Assembly (NCBI RefSeq): GCF_000003815.2
Contig: NC_049994.1
Location: 7,526,424-7,590,423, forward strand
From: Branchiostoma floridae
Taxonomy: Eukaryota; Chordata; Leptocardii; Amphioxiformes; Branchiostomatidae
Length of the DNA stretch: 64,000 nucleotides
Direction: 5' to 3'
The position numbers and the translations under genes were made by a program. The notes below the pieces were generated by a model that was not told the DNA's origin, ran no database searches, and saw only the letters and a list, made by a program, of their open reading frames with translations. Below, one piece after another: positions 11,701 through 22,994 of this stretch (its first letter is position 1; each line of letters starts with the position of its first letter).

Positions 11701-14700
11701 AAGTTGAATTATTGTTTTTTCCTACCACTACTATTCACTGTATATATTTTTATTAGTTAAAAGCCTGAACATTGTTGTTCCCATGACAGAGGCTTGCGGA
11801 GCGTCTTTACGGGATCCACAAGATCCACGCCAACTACGGGCGCGTGTTCAGCGAGTGGAGCGGTATTGAGAAGGAGATGGGGGACGGACTGCAGAGCGCC
11901 GGACACTTCATGGACGTGTAAGGGACTGTTCATTATTCATCTACAGGGCTCGAAATACCACCTGCATATGCAGGTTAGTGCAGGTAAAATTGGAGCTGTG
12001 CAGGTATTTTTGGTGTCTGCCTGCACCTAACCTGCACTGCTCTATGTACTGGGTTTTATTTATAAATGTCATATGATGTAGGTGTGTATGAATTGTTATT
12101 AGCTGCATTGACTGTTACCACCCATAAAGTATAGAACAAAAATGGTTCCTCAACAATGTTAGTATGATCCATACTTCTTAAATTCAGAGTGGTGCAGGTA
12201 AAATCTGTCTGGTGCAGGTAATTTTCAATGTTACCTGCACCAGTGCAGGTATGCAGGAAAACGTATTTCGAGCCCTGATCTACGATAATGGGTATAAAAT
12301 GGGTGTGTACAGACTTTCCTCACTCTACTCGGGTGTAATAATGGTTACCTGACTTCAGTTGGATAGGGAAAAGGCAGTGGAAGAAGAGGGATGGGCTAGC
12401 CACAGTGGATAACCTATTGATTACGGACTAAACAAGAGAGCTTTGGGAAAATGCTGGCCGGTGCGTATTTTGGATAAAAAGCCTGGGTGTTAAACAAAAT
12501 GGCATGAAAAGAAAGTGGTTAAACATACATTGTAAAAGTCTTGAGTTGGTCTATTTTCTATCAAAAGACAGTTAAGGACAGGGATTTCTTAAACAAAGAA
12601 AAAAAACCACTTAGAAATCGGATTTGAAGTCATGCATGCAGAACCAGACTGCGACTTAAATGCAGCAACTTAGACTGCTCGGCCATTCTGACTTGATTGG
12701 ATGACAAAGGAGTTTTAAATTAAAAAGGGCTTTTAGAAGGGCTAGGTTAAATTGACCTACCAAACCAGCCATAGAACCAAGGCCTCAATTGGCACATATA
12801 GACGACATGTACCTTTATCTTAACCTTTACGTTTTGTCATATCCTGTACAGGTATGCGGCTTCCATAGACTCCATGTTAGAGGAGGAGGACACGTATGCT
12901 GATGCCCTGAAGGAATACCTGTACTTTGCTGATGCTCTAAGGTCAGTGGTATAATACTGTTACAGTAATTTTTGAAATATCTGCAGTATTTTGATTTCAA
13001 ATATCATGACACTGCACATGTTTGTTTTGGTGCTACAGTAATGACAAAGAACTTAAAAACGCAGGGAAATTTTTTCCAATATTGTATTCCTTTTCGGTAG
13101 CAGGCTTTTTTGCATCACCTAAAGCTAGGGGTGAACACCTTTTTAACAGTATTAGCAGTCCATTGTCTGCCAAAAATTTTGGGTAATCCTCAACTCTTCT
13201 TAGTGTCCAGGGTAGGACAAGTAAACTAGCCCTACTGTCCAGGGCAAGTGAAAGTGCTGTTCAGGCAAGTGCATGACCTACCCCACTTGCCCGATTGGGC
13301 AAGTAAGATTATTCCATTGATTGAGTGCAACTTTGATATACATGTACTTGTTACTTTTTACAGTCATGACATCAAGCAATGGTCAACAGAGAATTCCATT
13401 GCTGGAAGTGCAAATGCATACAATGACATTTGAACTTTGGGCAAGTGAAAAATTGGTTCGGGCAAGTAAATTTTTCATGTGCTTGCCCGCTAGGACAAGT
13501 GAATTTTAGAATAGAAAACTTGTCCAACCCTGGTGTCAGTCAGATAAAGTTTTGTTGTTTCATTATGAACTCAGTACATGATATACATGTGTGACAGTTT
13601 CCGCTGTAATTTGTAACAGATCCATATGCAGAAAACAGGAGCTGCTACAGTATGAGGTGGAAAAGTTGGAGGACAAGCTGGTCTATCTGAAGGCACAGAA
13701 AGAACAGATGGAGCAGGGGGTACGGTTGTTTCTTTGTTTGTTTTGCAAGACCCGTAAGCAGGCTTAAGGCATAAAACATCAGTTTTGCATAACAAGTGCA
13801 AGCTGTCAAGGTGAACTGTAAGGTTACATACTCCAGGATTGACCCTACGCAATTTTTTTGCAAATATAGAAGCAATTAAAAACAATATGGTAATACAGAT
13901 TCTGAAGAAAAAAATAAAAGAAAAAAGTATTAAAATCATTGTACAGGTCTGGAGAAGAAATCATGCTTGAGGTGTAGCTCTCAGAAATATTTTTTTGTGG
14001 TTTTTGCTTTACTGCAAACTCAAAACCACCACATTTTTCCATTACAGTATGTGACTATTACTCTTAATTGCATTTACAGCGTTACTTGATTCCTCAGGTA
14101 AGAAAATGGGGGTAAAGTGCCTTTCCCAAGGGCAAACATTAGGGCTTGCATGGGATTCGAACCCAGAACCTTTAGACTGTCCTGTTGACATTTTCATGAT
14201 TCCCCTCCCCTCCCCTCCCCCCAGGGTGACGTGAAGAGTGGTTTCTCCCTGAAAGGCATGACCACCAAACTGTTTGGGGCCGACACCCCGGAAACCAGAG
14301 ACAAGAAGATCAAACTACTGGAGGAACAGACCCAGCAAACTGAGGAGCAGCTTCAGGCCGCCAAATGGGAACTCAGGTAAGATACAGGTGATGGTACAGA
14401 TGAAACAGTGTCTCTGGTTGGTTAATGAATGAATGAATGAATGAAAGACCTTTATTGTACATTCATGCCTCAACAGGCTAGGTACAGTTCACTGATAACA
14501 GACATATGTAACAGACATTTGCAGAGACAACAACGTGTAATTTAACTATTTGAAGGTGCTAAGCTAACAGGTTGGTTGACATCTTCTCGCTTCTATGTAA
14601 TTGTGCAGTACTGACTGTGACTGAGTAAAGAGACTTTTTATACACCCAACCATTGCTCTATTCAACCAACATTTCGGCGACCGTCCAGGGATAAACAAGT

Positions 14701-17700
14701 CCACTAGCCCTATTGTCCAGGGCAAGTGAAAGTGCTGTTCGGGCAAGTGTATGTCCTACCCCACTTGTCCGATCGGGCAAGTAAGATTTTTCCATTGATT
14801 TTAGTGCAATTTTGATATACTTGTTACTTTTTACAGTCATGACATCAAGCAATTGTCTACAGAGAATTCCATTGCTGGAAGTGAAAATGCATATACTAGT
14901 AACAGTGACATTTGAATTTTGGGCAAGTGAAAAATTGGTTCGGGCAAGTACATTTTTTATGTGCTTGCCCGATTTTAGGATTTAGGATTTTAGAAAACTT
15001 GTTCAACCCTGCCGTCTGTCACCTTCCTCATCAGAAGTCACTTTACATATGTTGTATGTAAATACTTAATGTAACGTTGTTTGTGACGGCATCTGCAACT
15101 GTAAGCAGTGACACCTAGTGCTGCAATACAATATGAACATTTAGTCATCGAAACATCGGTGGAATAAAGCAATGGTTGTGTAAGAAGGGTCTCTTATTTT
15201 TTATATCATTGTTAGTTATTTACTAGGACTTGGTGTTGAAGATGAAATGAGTGATTTCTTATAGCAATCTGGCAAAAGATTGTGCCTCAGCACTTCAGTT
15301 TCATGGTACTGAAGTGCCACCTATGAATCCATGATGGTACTGCAGCCTGGAAACTGTCTAGCCTATATTTAGACAGGAAACAAGATGGCAAGCCAGGGCT
15401 CTAGCCAGCTTGAAATTTTTTTCCGTCAGCCAATTCCCATTGTCGCGAAAACACTATTCTAAATGAGGCGCGTGATCGTTCCTGACCGGGTTTCGCGTCG
15501 TTAAGAGGCGACACCTGGTCAGGAGCAGTCCACGTGCTCTCATTAACCACCTGTACATCCTCACCTGTCCATAGAACCTTTTATACGCCTGGAGCCTTGC
15601 TTTCTCATATCTTGGCCGATCTACGCCGGAGATGTCGGAAGGAGGTAGCTGGAGAGCTTTAGAGAAGCAGAGAGACATGGGCGGAAGTGACTTGAGGGTG
15701 TTTGATTTTTAGTTTATGGTATAGAAGTATTAAGAGGGTATGGAAAGACAGGCGCATGAAGCTGGGAACTAAATGGAAATTCATAATGCGTCTGAACTTT
15801 GTGAGGTTTGGTACGGTTCAGAAACTTGTCAAGCAGCATCAAGAGAAATAGCTTGACACTATCCTGAGACGGAGATGGTAACAACTCATCGTGAACTGGG
15901 AACATGGAAATGAATCCCGCCTATTGTTGCGTTCGTCAAGCGCGGGTGAAGTGGCTAGGCCTGGTTTACGCCTACCGCGGATGGCTCGGAGCTCGGTTTC
16001 TTAAGGGAAAAGAGAGAGGGGAGTAGACAAGGCAAATGAACTGGAATGGCTGGCGGGGCTTGTGATAAAGTAGGATTCATTTGGAAAGACACTGGATTGC
16101 AGGGATTGGAAAACTGTGGTAGCCCGCATCGGAGGTAGCTGGGATGTGGCGAAGAAGAAGATGTTGGGTGAGTTCAGGGCGGCCTGCTGAACATTCGCTG
16201 ATCCAGCCGCAGACAAGAAGATCGGTGTAGCATATTTCAGGCCGTCCCCGTTGCCGGGGATGTGTTGTACGAGAGATGTGAGAGGGTTAACGTTTGGGGA
16301 AGTAAGGGGATTAAAAACGCCCACCCACCCGCCCCTTTTAACGTTCTCTGCTCGTAGACCGTTCAGTGACCCTTCGGCCGACACTCCGGACTTTTTTGCC
16401 CATACCTTAACCTTCTTCCGGAGATTCGCCTGGGGGCACTGCGGATAGGGTACTATTCCAGGAGTTAGAGAGACTGAACTGAGACCTTGAAAAACGGGTT
16501 TTTAATGAGATTATTGCATGCGAAAGGACACCGACACACTTTCGTCAACAATAATAACAATAGCAAAACAAACAGTGTGTGGCTTTTGCATCCATGGACC
16601 GCATCCCCAAGCTGCCTGTAGCTTCCACCAAGGAGTTTTGTCCGTCAAGGTTGACAGATTGGTTTTAAATTTTTTCCGTCACATGCAGCAAATTTCCGCC
16701 AATTTACGAAAAAAGGGCGCTGGCTAGAGCCCTGTGGCAACCAGAAGTTAGTAAAACTGAATCCTTTATCACTTCTGTTTCATGGTACTGAAGTGCCACC
16801 TATTTATCCCTGATGGTACTGCACCCTGGAACCTGGCCTATATCTAGATTGCAGCCAGAAGTTAGTAAAACTGAATCCTTTATCACTTCTGTCCCTCCCC
16901 TAGCACCTACATTGATCGGTCCCTACAAGACGTGGAGCGTTTCAAGCGACAGAAGGTTCGCGATCTGCGGGAAATCTTCATCAACTACTCCATCATGCAG
17001 ATCAAACTCTGCAAAAAGGTAAGTCTAAAACTACTTCTTCCTAGCTGAGCTTGGGACATACAAAATGTAAGACCATGGCATATCTGAAGAAAAACAGATG
17101 CATATATGTTCAGACTAGAGAACATAACGTATGAAGTTAACAAAGTGACATTAGAATCAAAGAGACAAAACAAATTGGTGTTGCAACCAAGGAGTCTTTT
17201 GTTCATGTATTCAAAATATGCACAAGTGGTGCTATTGTGGTAGCTGAGTATCACTTACTAAGTTGGCAAACTCGTCAAAACTGCATCATCTACATATAGC
17301 GTCATTTCTACAAGTGCAATCAAGGCTACAACGTGACATGTTTTCCCGTTTTGGGTATTTCCTTGTCATTTTGACCATCTCTGCTGGCAAAAATCAGTGC
17401 ATGAGCTGTATGTACAATGTACAGCTTGAATAAACCCATAATAGGTAGTTTTATTGCACAACAATTGTACGGGGTACAAAGTATGGCATCTATATATACA
17501 TAACTACAGTTATGGCATCTATATATACATAACTACAGCTCTATAACTTAACGCTTATCTAACTAATACAGAAGATGTAGTATGGGATGCATATGTGTTT
17601 TATGATATACCCTTCCACCTCCTTCAAAATGTAGGAAATTAATGCAGAATTAAAAACATAAAGATGTGTCAACCCTCTCATTGGTCAAACTCCAAAGTGC

Positions 17701-17865
17701 CATGCTATCATTGGTTAAATAATGGTCCATGTAAAATGATATCTTATAGTTTTTGGCAACACCTCAGGGGTGAGCCAAGAGGTCATTTGTAATTGTGTTC
17801 TTTCAATCCTTTTCCAGGGTATCTCCCTGTGGAACAATACCAAGGAATGCTTCACCAAGATGTGA
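5772..17865 (+). CDS. SNX4: Sorting nexin 4 (PX-BAR endosomal recycling protein), 13 exons
   Basis: Exons: 5772-5840, 7183-7298, 7960-8110, 9168-9323, 9683-9730, 10471-10526, 11135-11207, 11790-11917, 12852-12941, 13620-13719, 14225-14376, 16904-17018, 17818-17865; 433 aa, all GT-AG with consistent phases. Human SNX4 has 450 residues and aligns over nearly the whole length. The PX domain (exons 2-5) includes WRRYSEFELL, the phosphoinositide-binding basic motif, and PPLPEKK. The rest is the helical BAR region, with hallmark stretches GRVFSEWS, EKEMGDGLQSAG, FSLKGMTTKLFG and the terminal ECFTKM. SNX4 binds PI3P on early endosomes and, in known systems, supports tubular recycling and autophagy. 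The start is the ATG of 'aaaatggcggac'. A short exon between exons 1 and 2 (the human FWLKK part) may be lost in the N gap at 6080-6523, so the exon 2 acceptor is the least certain. A partial copy of exon 3 lies in intron 3. Confidence 0.95.
6080..6523. other. Assembly gap (444 N) in SNX4 intron 1
   Basis: Run of N between SNX4 exons 1 and 2. It could hide a small coding exon. Confidence 1.
8111..8157. repeat. (TTTG)n tract at the junction of a duplicated exon
   Basis: A run of gttt/tttg units right after the exon 3 donor of SNX4 and directly before the duplicated exon segment. It may have helped mediate the duplication. Confidence 0.85.
8158..8253 (+). pseudogene. Partial tandem duplicate of SNX4 exon 3 (PX core)
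   Basis: The last ~85 bases of exon 3, including the donor 'aaaaaggtactgttt', recur ~143 bp downstream. The copy stays in frame and reads W-R-H-H-S-E-F-E where exon 3 has W-R-R-Y-S-E-F-E. The remainder differs by a single synonymous-looking base (gaa/gag). It has a perfect donor, but its only possible acceptor is the weak 'accacag'. If spliced in place of exon 3 it would lack the exon's first half. Most likely a recent non-functional duplicate or an assembly/haplotype artefact; an alternative exon is less likely. Confidence 0.8.
8258..8365. mobile_element. Decayed relative of the 11944-12276 MITE
   Basis: Carries 'aaggcttgaaataccgcatg' and 'cttgcaccagtgcaagtt', which parallel 'agggctcgaaataccacctg' and 'acctgcaccagtgcaggt' of the complete element downstream. 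Confidence 0.5.
8708..9104. mobile_element. hAT-like MITE with CAGGGTTCTCCCCAGA ends
   Basis: Left end cagggttctccccaga; right end is its near reverse complement (tctggggaggaccctg). Sub-terminal 'tagtatagtggaggggc' is also mirrored or repeated inside. CAGGG-type ends are usual for hAT elements, but I see no clean 8-bp target duplication. Confidence 0.6.
9355..9530 (+). mobile_element. tRNA-derived SINE
   Basis: An A-box-like 'taactggtagagtg' is followed ~35 bases later by a B-box-like 'aagtttgatacttgcc', then a tail with 'aatgggtacctgacttcggt'. The tail recurs at ~12340-12365 ('ggttacctgacttcagttgg'), showing a dispersed family. It does not fold as a complete tRNA and is not a functional tRNA gene. 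Confidence 0.55.
11226..11326. mobile_element. Short MITE of the TACTGTA-end family
   Basis: Begins 'tactgtagttcacaggg' and ends 'gctgtacagta', with internal 'ttcgcagtggttttgagttc'. Same family as 5288-5480 and the outer element at 43976-45476. Confidence 0.65.
11944..12276. mobile_element. MITE with CAGGGCTCGAAATAC inverted ends
   Basis: Fifteen-base inverted ends cagggctcgaaatac / gtatttcgagccctg. The same five bases, 'atcta', flank both sides, which may be the target duplication. Internally it repeats 'gtgcaggta' many times. It lies in SNX4 intron 8. Confidence 0.75.
13207..13533. mobile_element. MITE, CCAGGGTAGGACAAGT ends, copy 1
   Basis: Left end 'ccagggtaggacaagt' is mirrored by 'acttgtccaaccctgg'. 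The interior has 'gggcaagtgaaagtgctgtt' and 'cccacttgcccgat'. Copy 2 lies 1.5 kb downstream in the same orientation. Confidence 0.75.
14100..14185 (-). mobile_element. tRNA-derived SINE fragment (B-box)
   Basis: On the minus strand it reads 'ggttctgggttcgaatccc', a perfect RNA polymerase III B-box, then 'gcccttgggaaaggcac'. The related fragment at 31745-31850 shares both parts. No tRNA cloverleaf. Confidence 0.5.
14427..14512 (-). mobile_element. 3' end of a retroelement with (ATTC)n tail
   Basis: A run of aatg units is followed by 'aagacctttattgtacattc'. On the minus strand this reads 'caataaaggtctt(tcattc)n', a polyadenylation-like motif plus simple-repeat tail. The same tail ends the elements at 38345-38412 and 56340-56655. 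Confidence 0.55.
14685..15012. mobile_element. MITE, CCAGGGATAAACAAGT ends, copy 2
   Basis: Close relative of 13207-13533 over its whole length, with the same ends and interior. It sits in SNX4 intron 11. Confidence 0.75.
15296..16870. repeat. Small tandem duplication split by a transposon
   Basis: 'ttcatggtactgaagtgcca' and the following ~60 bases occur at ~15299 and again at ~16780. 'ccagaagttagtaaaactga' and the following ~20 bases occur at ~16741 and ~16856, just before the SNX4 exon 12 acceptor. The simplest reading is an older ~115 bp tandem duplication into which the hAT-like element at 15394-16734 later inserted. Confidence 0.6.
15394..16734. mobile_element. hAT-like non-autonomous DNA transposon, 1.34 kb
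   Basis: Sixteen-base perfect inverted ends, cagggctctagccagc / gctggctagagccctg, flanked by an 8-bp target duplication (tggcaagc / tggcaacc, one mismatch). CAGGG ends with 8-bp duplications define hAT-type insertions. The interior has higher GC than the intron around it. Minus-strand frames such as 15454-15678 (74 codons) and 16001-16384 (127 codons) show no transposase motif that I recognise, so I treat the element as non-autonomous. Confidence 0.88.
17453..17575. repeat. Short tandem duplication in SNX4 intron 12
   Basis: 'tatggcatctatatatacat' plus 'aactacag' occurs twice in tandem (17493-17537 area), following 'tttattgcacaacaattgta', which looks like the end of a dispersed repeat. Confidence 0.6.
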
Positions 17866-17943
17866 CCTTTCAACTTTGACCCTGTGCAATAGTACTCCCC
17901 CCTCCTTCAGTTCAGCTCAAATCCATTGATGTTGTTGTGGTTA

Positions 17944-19033
17944 TTACCTCCATGAAATGTCATGGAGGTTATATTTTACCCAGCGTTTGTGTGTGTGTGT
18001 GTCTGTCTGTCTGTCTGTCTGTCTGTCAACAAGATAACTCAAGAACGGCTGGATGGATTAGTTTCATACTTGGTGTGTTGGTGGGGTGCGATGAAAGCTA
18101 GAAGTGATTAGATTTTGGGCCCCCTAGCGGCTTCCCTTGGTACTGCAGCGCAACTTCCGGTTTTGCTATCTCGTGTTCTGAACACGCTATGGTCACGATT
18201 TTTGAGTGTTAGATAGCTCTTGTGCTCAGGAATTAGTGACATAAGTTTTGGCCCCCTACCGACTAGGTTTGGGATAGCAGGGGCATTTTTGTCAAAAACT
18301 TCTGAAGAGGATAACTCAAGAAGGGAACAATGGATTTTCATGATTTTTGGTATATAGGTACCTTAGAACATGTTGTACAAGATAAGATACCAATTATGCA
18401 AAATAGGAGTAAATTTGCATAATTAATGAGAATATTCTATCATGGCAGTTTTTTCAATGTATCTCTTGTCCCGGACATGATATAGTTTTGCCATTTGGGT
18501 GGTAGATAGCTTGCAGTGACATGACAAAGTGGGGCAGATTTCAGCCCCCTAACATGTAATTTCGGAACTGCAGGGGCGTTTTTGTCAAGACATTCCAAAG
18601 TGCACGGGGGGGGATAACTGCAGAAAGGATTGACGGATTGGCATCATTTTAGGGGTGCAGGTAGCTTAGGCAAAGGTGTTCATAATGATATACATGTTAT
18701 GCAAATGAGGACCTTATTTGCATAATTAATGAGGAAATTGTATAATACCATTATCACTAATAACTGGACTTTAATAAATGTAACACTTATTAATTATGAT
18801 AGATGGAATATAAGCAGATACCAAATGTGGTAATGAGGAACTTATTTTCATAATTTATGTAAAAATTGCAAAGCCGCTTTAAGTCTAATGATTGGAATTT
18901 TAGACTTGTGACATGTGTACGTTAGTCAATGATGAACAACAACACGCATAAATTATGTTAATGTCTTAGTCAATTGCATCAAATTTACAAAAGCTCTAAA
19001 TTTTCATGGAGGTATGAGGTCGCCGAACTCTAG
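17944..19033. mobile_element. 1.08 kb dispersed repeat, copy B
   Basis: Matches copy A (1901-2980) from the 'ttacctccatg' start to the 'gccgaactctag' end, with scattered substitutions and small indels. It begins 79 bases after the SNX4 stop codon in the same orientation as copy A, so it may form part of the SNX4 3' UTR. No coding frame of note. Confidence 0.8.
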
Positions 19034-19265
19034 TTATCATTATTATTACGCAAGGAAAAAAAAAGAATTAACTAGCGATGTACACTTACGGCAGATTTTA
19101 GTTAGCTTGCCAAGAGTTTTTAAGTCACGTCTGTTTGGTAAAATATACTTAGCAATTTTTAAGCTTTAAAAGGGTATGGTTGCAATTGTATATCCAAGCA
19201 TTTGACAACTCAATGATACAACATACACTGAAAAATTGTTTATTGGAAAAGACCCTACATAAGAT

Positions 19266-19342
19266 TAGCCTGGGGCCAGCCTTTTCAACTTTTTGTCGCT
19301 CTCCCACTCGGTACAGTGGCTAAAAAGGCTGGCACCAGGCTA
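19266..19342. repeat. Small hairpin MITE
   Basis: 'tagcctggggccagcctttt' is mirrored by 'aaaaaggctggcaccaggct' around a ~35-base loop. Confidence 0.65.
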
Positions 19343-20990
19343 ACATAAGATAGTAACCCCAGGAATTTACCCTGAAGACATTTCTTCATCAAATAATGCA
19401 AATTGCCACTACAAGTGGTTGCTTTTTTTGCTTGACGTTGGTTACATGGAGTGAAAAGATATAGTAGTGGCAAAATGTGAGGTAAAAGAAAGTTGAGGGT
19501 AGGGCTAAACTCATTCAATTGCTTAGGTCTTAGATTTTAAAAAAGCGTAATGTTAGTTTGAAATATCAACATGAAAGCAAAGTCTGAGGGATAAGTCTAT
19601 ACCTTGGTACACACAGTTTCAGATGCCAGTTTTCTTTCCAGCCCCCTGTTTTCATGATGTCTTCTCACCAAAAATAATGATGTTCAAACCTAAGGGACAT
19701 TTGATTAACTCAAAGAGTCACAAGTAGTATACTTAAAAATATCTTCACACCATGGAGCAATGTGCTTTCATACACCACAATAGAATATTGCTTTGCTTGC
19801 TCAAAATGTAGTTATGTACCATGTATGAGCAATGATTGTAATGTGACAGTGTCAAAGGTACCATGTAAAATTTAACATAGTGTTGAAGAGGTTGATCAGT
19901 CAGGTATTACAGTAAGTAGAATATTTTTCAATTACTTTTGAAAGGTATGAACACGTACTTCCAAATTTTCTCTGTCTTCACAATACATCTTGTTCACGTG
20001 ACCTAGTGTCAATAGTTACCTATAGTCTTGCAAGAGCCTGAGAAAATTTGTTATGAGGTACATGACATTGTATGTGTTTGAAGTCTCACTGATATTGAAG
20101 ACTATTCTAAAATCAAAATTCACCATAATGTCAAACAGCCTCTCCTAAATCAGTTACACATGTCTTGCTTTAATTTGTAAGTGGTACATGTATTTGTGTC
20201 AGTGCTAAGTAATAGTTTTAAATGCTGCAACAAGTCTTAATTACAATTTTCACAGAAAAGCGCAATCATAGGCATTCCAGCATATAAAAGCAAGGCAGTC
20301 TTAGGGATGTATCTCAGTAGACACAGTGCACAAAAAAGTCACAATTTTAGGTGACAAAATGTTTTTGTTTGCTCCACTTTGTGAATGCCTGGTTTGATAT
20401 GACCTACATTGTAGTACAGTGAGATACCCACTGAAAAAGGAATTATTGCACCATGGAAAAGTTTTATGATATTTGACAATGTGCACTGCTATAATTATTT
20501 CATGTGAACTTATAGTCAGTAATTTCACACAGTTTTAATAATTTTTATCAGTACATGTAGTTAGATGTAAGTGGTCGCTGCTTTAACCTATTTCACTTTC
20601 CTTTGATATAGAAACAATAAAAATGATATGGACCAAATTGAAGAATGAAGATGATATAAACATATATAGATAGAATCTGTTGCACAAATAAGCAAACCCA
20701 ACTCATTGCTTAGTACATGTACATGTTGAATGTTATATCTCCTTTGTCTAATATACATGTCCAAAATGTCTGGAATAAAAATTGAACTTTTAAACTTCCA
20801 AAAATGTTTCTGTCTGTTGGGCTGATTGATTAATATGTACATCAACATGTGAGGGAAGTATCACATTTGAAATTCCTTTTTTGCATTATGATTAATAGTA
20901 ATACTTATATTACTGTTTTCTACCTTGTGTAGACATGATAATGCTACACAGCCATCACTGTAGGGGTATCTGTTCAATTGAGCTTACAAG

Positions 20991-21164
20991 TACAGTAGAA
21001 GACAATTGCACAGCGGATTAACACACACTTTTGTTAACTGCACGGAATGCCAAAATCCCAAACCGGTGCGGTCCAGCTGGATAACTTTGCATTATTGCAC
21101 CAGCCGGATAATTGCACAAAATGCGCTTGTAGATAGGTTGTACACTTAAACGGCCTCTACTGTA
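20991..21164. mobile_element. MITE with tacagtagaag... ends (minus orientation relative to 55348)
   Basis: Ends 'acagtagaagacaattgcac' and 'cggcctctactgta', with an interior 'ccggataattgcac'. Reverse-complement relative of 55348-55524. Confidence 0.65.
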
Positions 21165-21884
21165 TCTAAAGGCTTTCTACAAGGGTCATACCAAAATTGT
21201 CTCAACCATAGAAACTAGGTGGAAAACAAAGTCACTACACAAGTACCCATATTGCTTGTATAACATTCCACTTTATTTCACAACATCATCCATAATGTTC
21301 ATCCAGCCTGGCTAAATGTAAAGTGTAAAAGAAAACTAGGCTATAAAACTTAATGAAAGGTCAATACCTTAGCATTATCTGACCTTTGACCATCTGGAGT
21401 TCAAAGGTGAAGACCAGTACAGAGATGTCACATGACTGGTTAAGAATAATAGCGTAAGACCGCAAAGCCTCTTAGCGTAAAACAGTCACTTTTAACTTAA
21501 AGTTTTGTATTGGAAATGCGACCAATGAATGAACTATACAAAAATGGCTTCTTAAAACTAGTGGTCTATTTTTTATTATTTCATGATTCAATCCAAGGAG
21601 GTCATATAACCTCCTTGATAAAACATGCCATGGCTTTCTTATCATTTTAATAACTGAGGCTGGGGCTTAAACCTATTTGTATCATAATACATTCTACTAC
21701 AATAAGCACCTTTTTTGCATAAGTAGGATCCATAATTATGGCACTTTGCTAAATAAACAATTACACAGTACAACACAAGCTACAAATGTACATTGTAGCC
21801 TACAGCAAGAATTAACCAATCAGAATTCAAAGCTGTTCTATAATGACAAAGACGGGTTGAAGTACAAATGTACATCTGATCAAA

Positions 21885-22095
21885 TGATGCCATTTCATTG
21901 GTCAGGTGGGAATACTTTACCTTTTTTTAATCCAATCATAGTTGTTGCCTTTCCATTGGTCAGGTAGAATAAATGACATTTTTACATCCAATCGTAGCTA
22001 ATTCTACCAACAGCATAGATGGGTTGAAGGTCATGTGATCATATGATGCCTTTTCATTGGTCAGGTTGGAATACATGATATTTTTTACCCAATCA
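21885..22095. repeat. Degenerate repeats rich in CCAAT/ATTGG
   Basis: 'cattggtcaggt' occurs at about 21896, 21954 and 22057, each followed 20-40 bases later by a 'ccaatca' or 'ccaatcg'. Spacing of ~60-100 bases suggests a decayed minisatellite or a palindromic family. CCAAT can bind NF-Y, but I see no promoter here. Confidence 0.5.
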
Positions 22096-22559
22096 ACAAG
22101 AAGCAATATTGAAGCAATACAAGGATGCTGCTCTTTGGACTTGAGTATTGGTTACAACTACTCCATAATTGTTCAAAACACATTTTTCCGTACACACACA
22201 CACACAGTCAATGTCATGTACAAGACATAGAAAACAATGTTCTTTTCTATAGGAAAATACACTATTTTGTTGTCCGAATATACACACACATCAACAAGTA
22301 TTCTTCGTTTATACTTTGGACACTCACATACAACACAGCTAAAACACATCCTCAATGTATCTACATTGTATTACATTGTACAGGTCTTGGTTAAAATACA
22401 CTAGGTTCTGTTAAACAGATGAACATTGATCCCTCTCGTCACATGTATATTAGTGGTTAGAGTTTGTTATCAAGGTAAAGATATACATTGTTGCCTGAGT
22501 CAGTGGTGTTACTGCAGCTGTTATATTGTAATGGTTATGCTCCAAATGTTGACTATATG

Positions 22560-22994
22560 TAACCTGGGTACCATCTGGGTAGTAGTTTGCTTCTATGTTC
22601 GCTTCTGCTACCTGTCTGGAGAACTGCACATTCAAACCGTTTGGTGGTAACGTCAGTTGATAAGCAAATTAAGGAATAGGTTCTAGAGCGCTCGTTTGAT
22701 GACAACAGGCCCTCCAGCAAGAGGACGGAGGGCGTTTCGGGTGTTGTAACGCCTGTTCCAACTATCATTTGAACCCATTCCTTAATTTGCTCATGTGTAG
22801 GGACCAATCAGCGCCCTTGTCCAAAATTTGGACAATTCCAGATGTTAATGTGGTCAAGCTAGGTTCCCAGACGGAACAGAAGAGATTAAAAGCGACTGTA
22901 TATAGTGTATAATAAATGTCAGAGCGAGAAGCGACTGTATGTAGTGTATAATAAACGCCGGAGGGAACTACTTTCCGGATGGTACCCAGGCTAG
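22560..22994. mobile_element. 435 bp MITE with AGCCTGGGTACCATC-type ends
   Basis: 'taacctgggtaccatctgg' plus 'gtagtagttt' at the left is mirrored by 'aactactttccggatggtac' plus 'ccaggcta' at the right. The interior contains an 84-codon frame on the minus strand without recognisable domains. I regard that frame as chance. Confidence 0.7.

Noticed and set aside
16001-16384. 127-codon minus-strand frame as a gene
   Set aside because: It lies wholly inside the hAT-like element, shows no domain and has low-complexity Pro/Ser/Phe composition.
21885-22095. Promoter with multiple CCAAT boxes
   Set aside because: No start codon, exon or transcript-like feature follows on either strand, and the boxes sit in a decayed repeat.
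22553-22807. 84-codon minus-strand frame as a gene
   Set aside because: It falls inside a MITE with mirrored ends and shows no recognisable domain.
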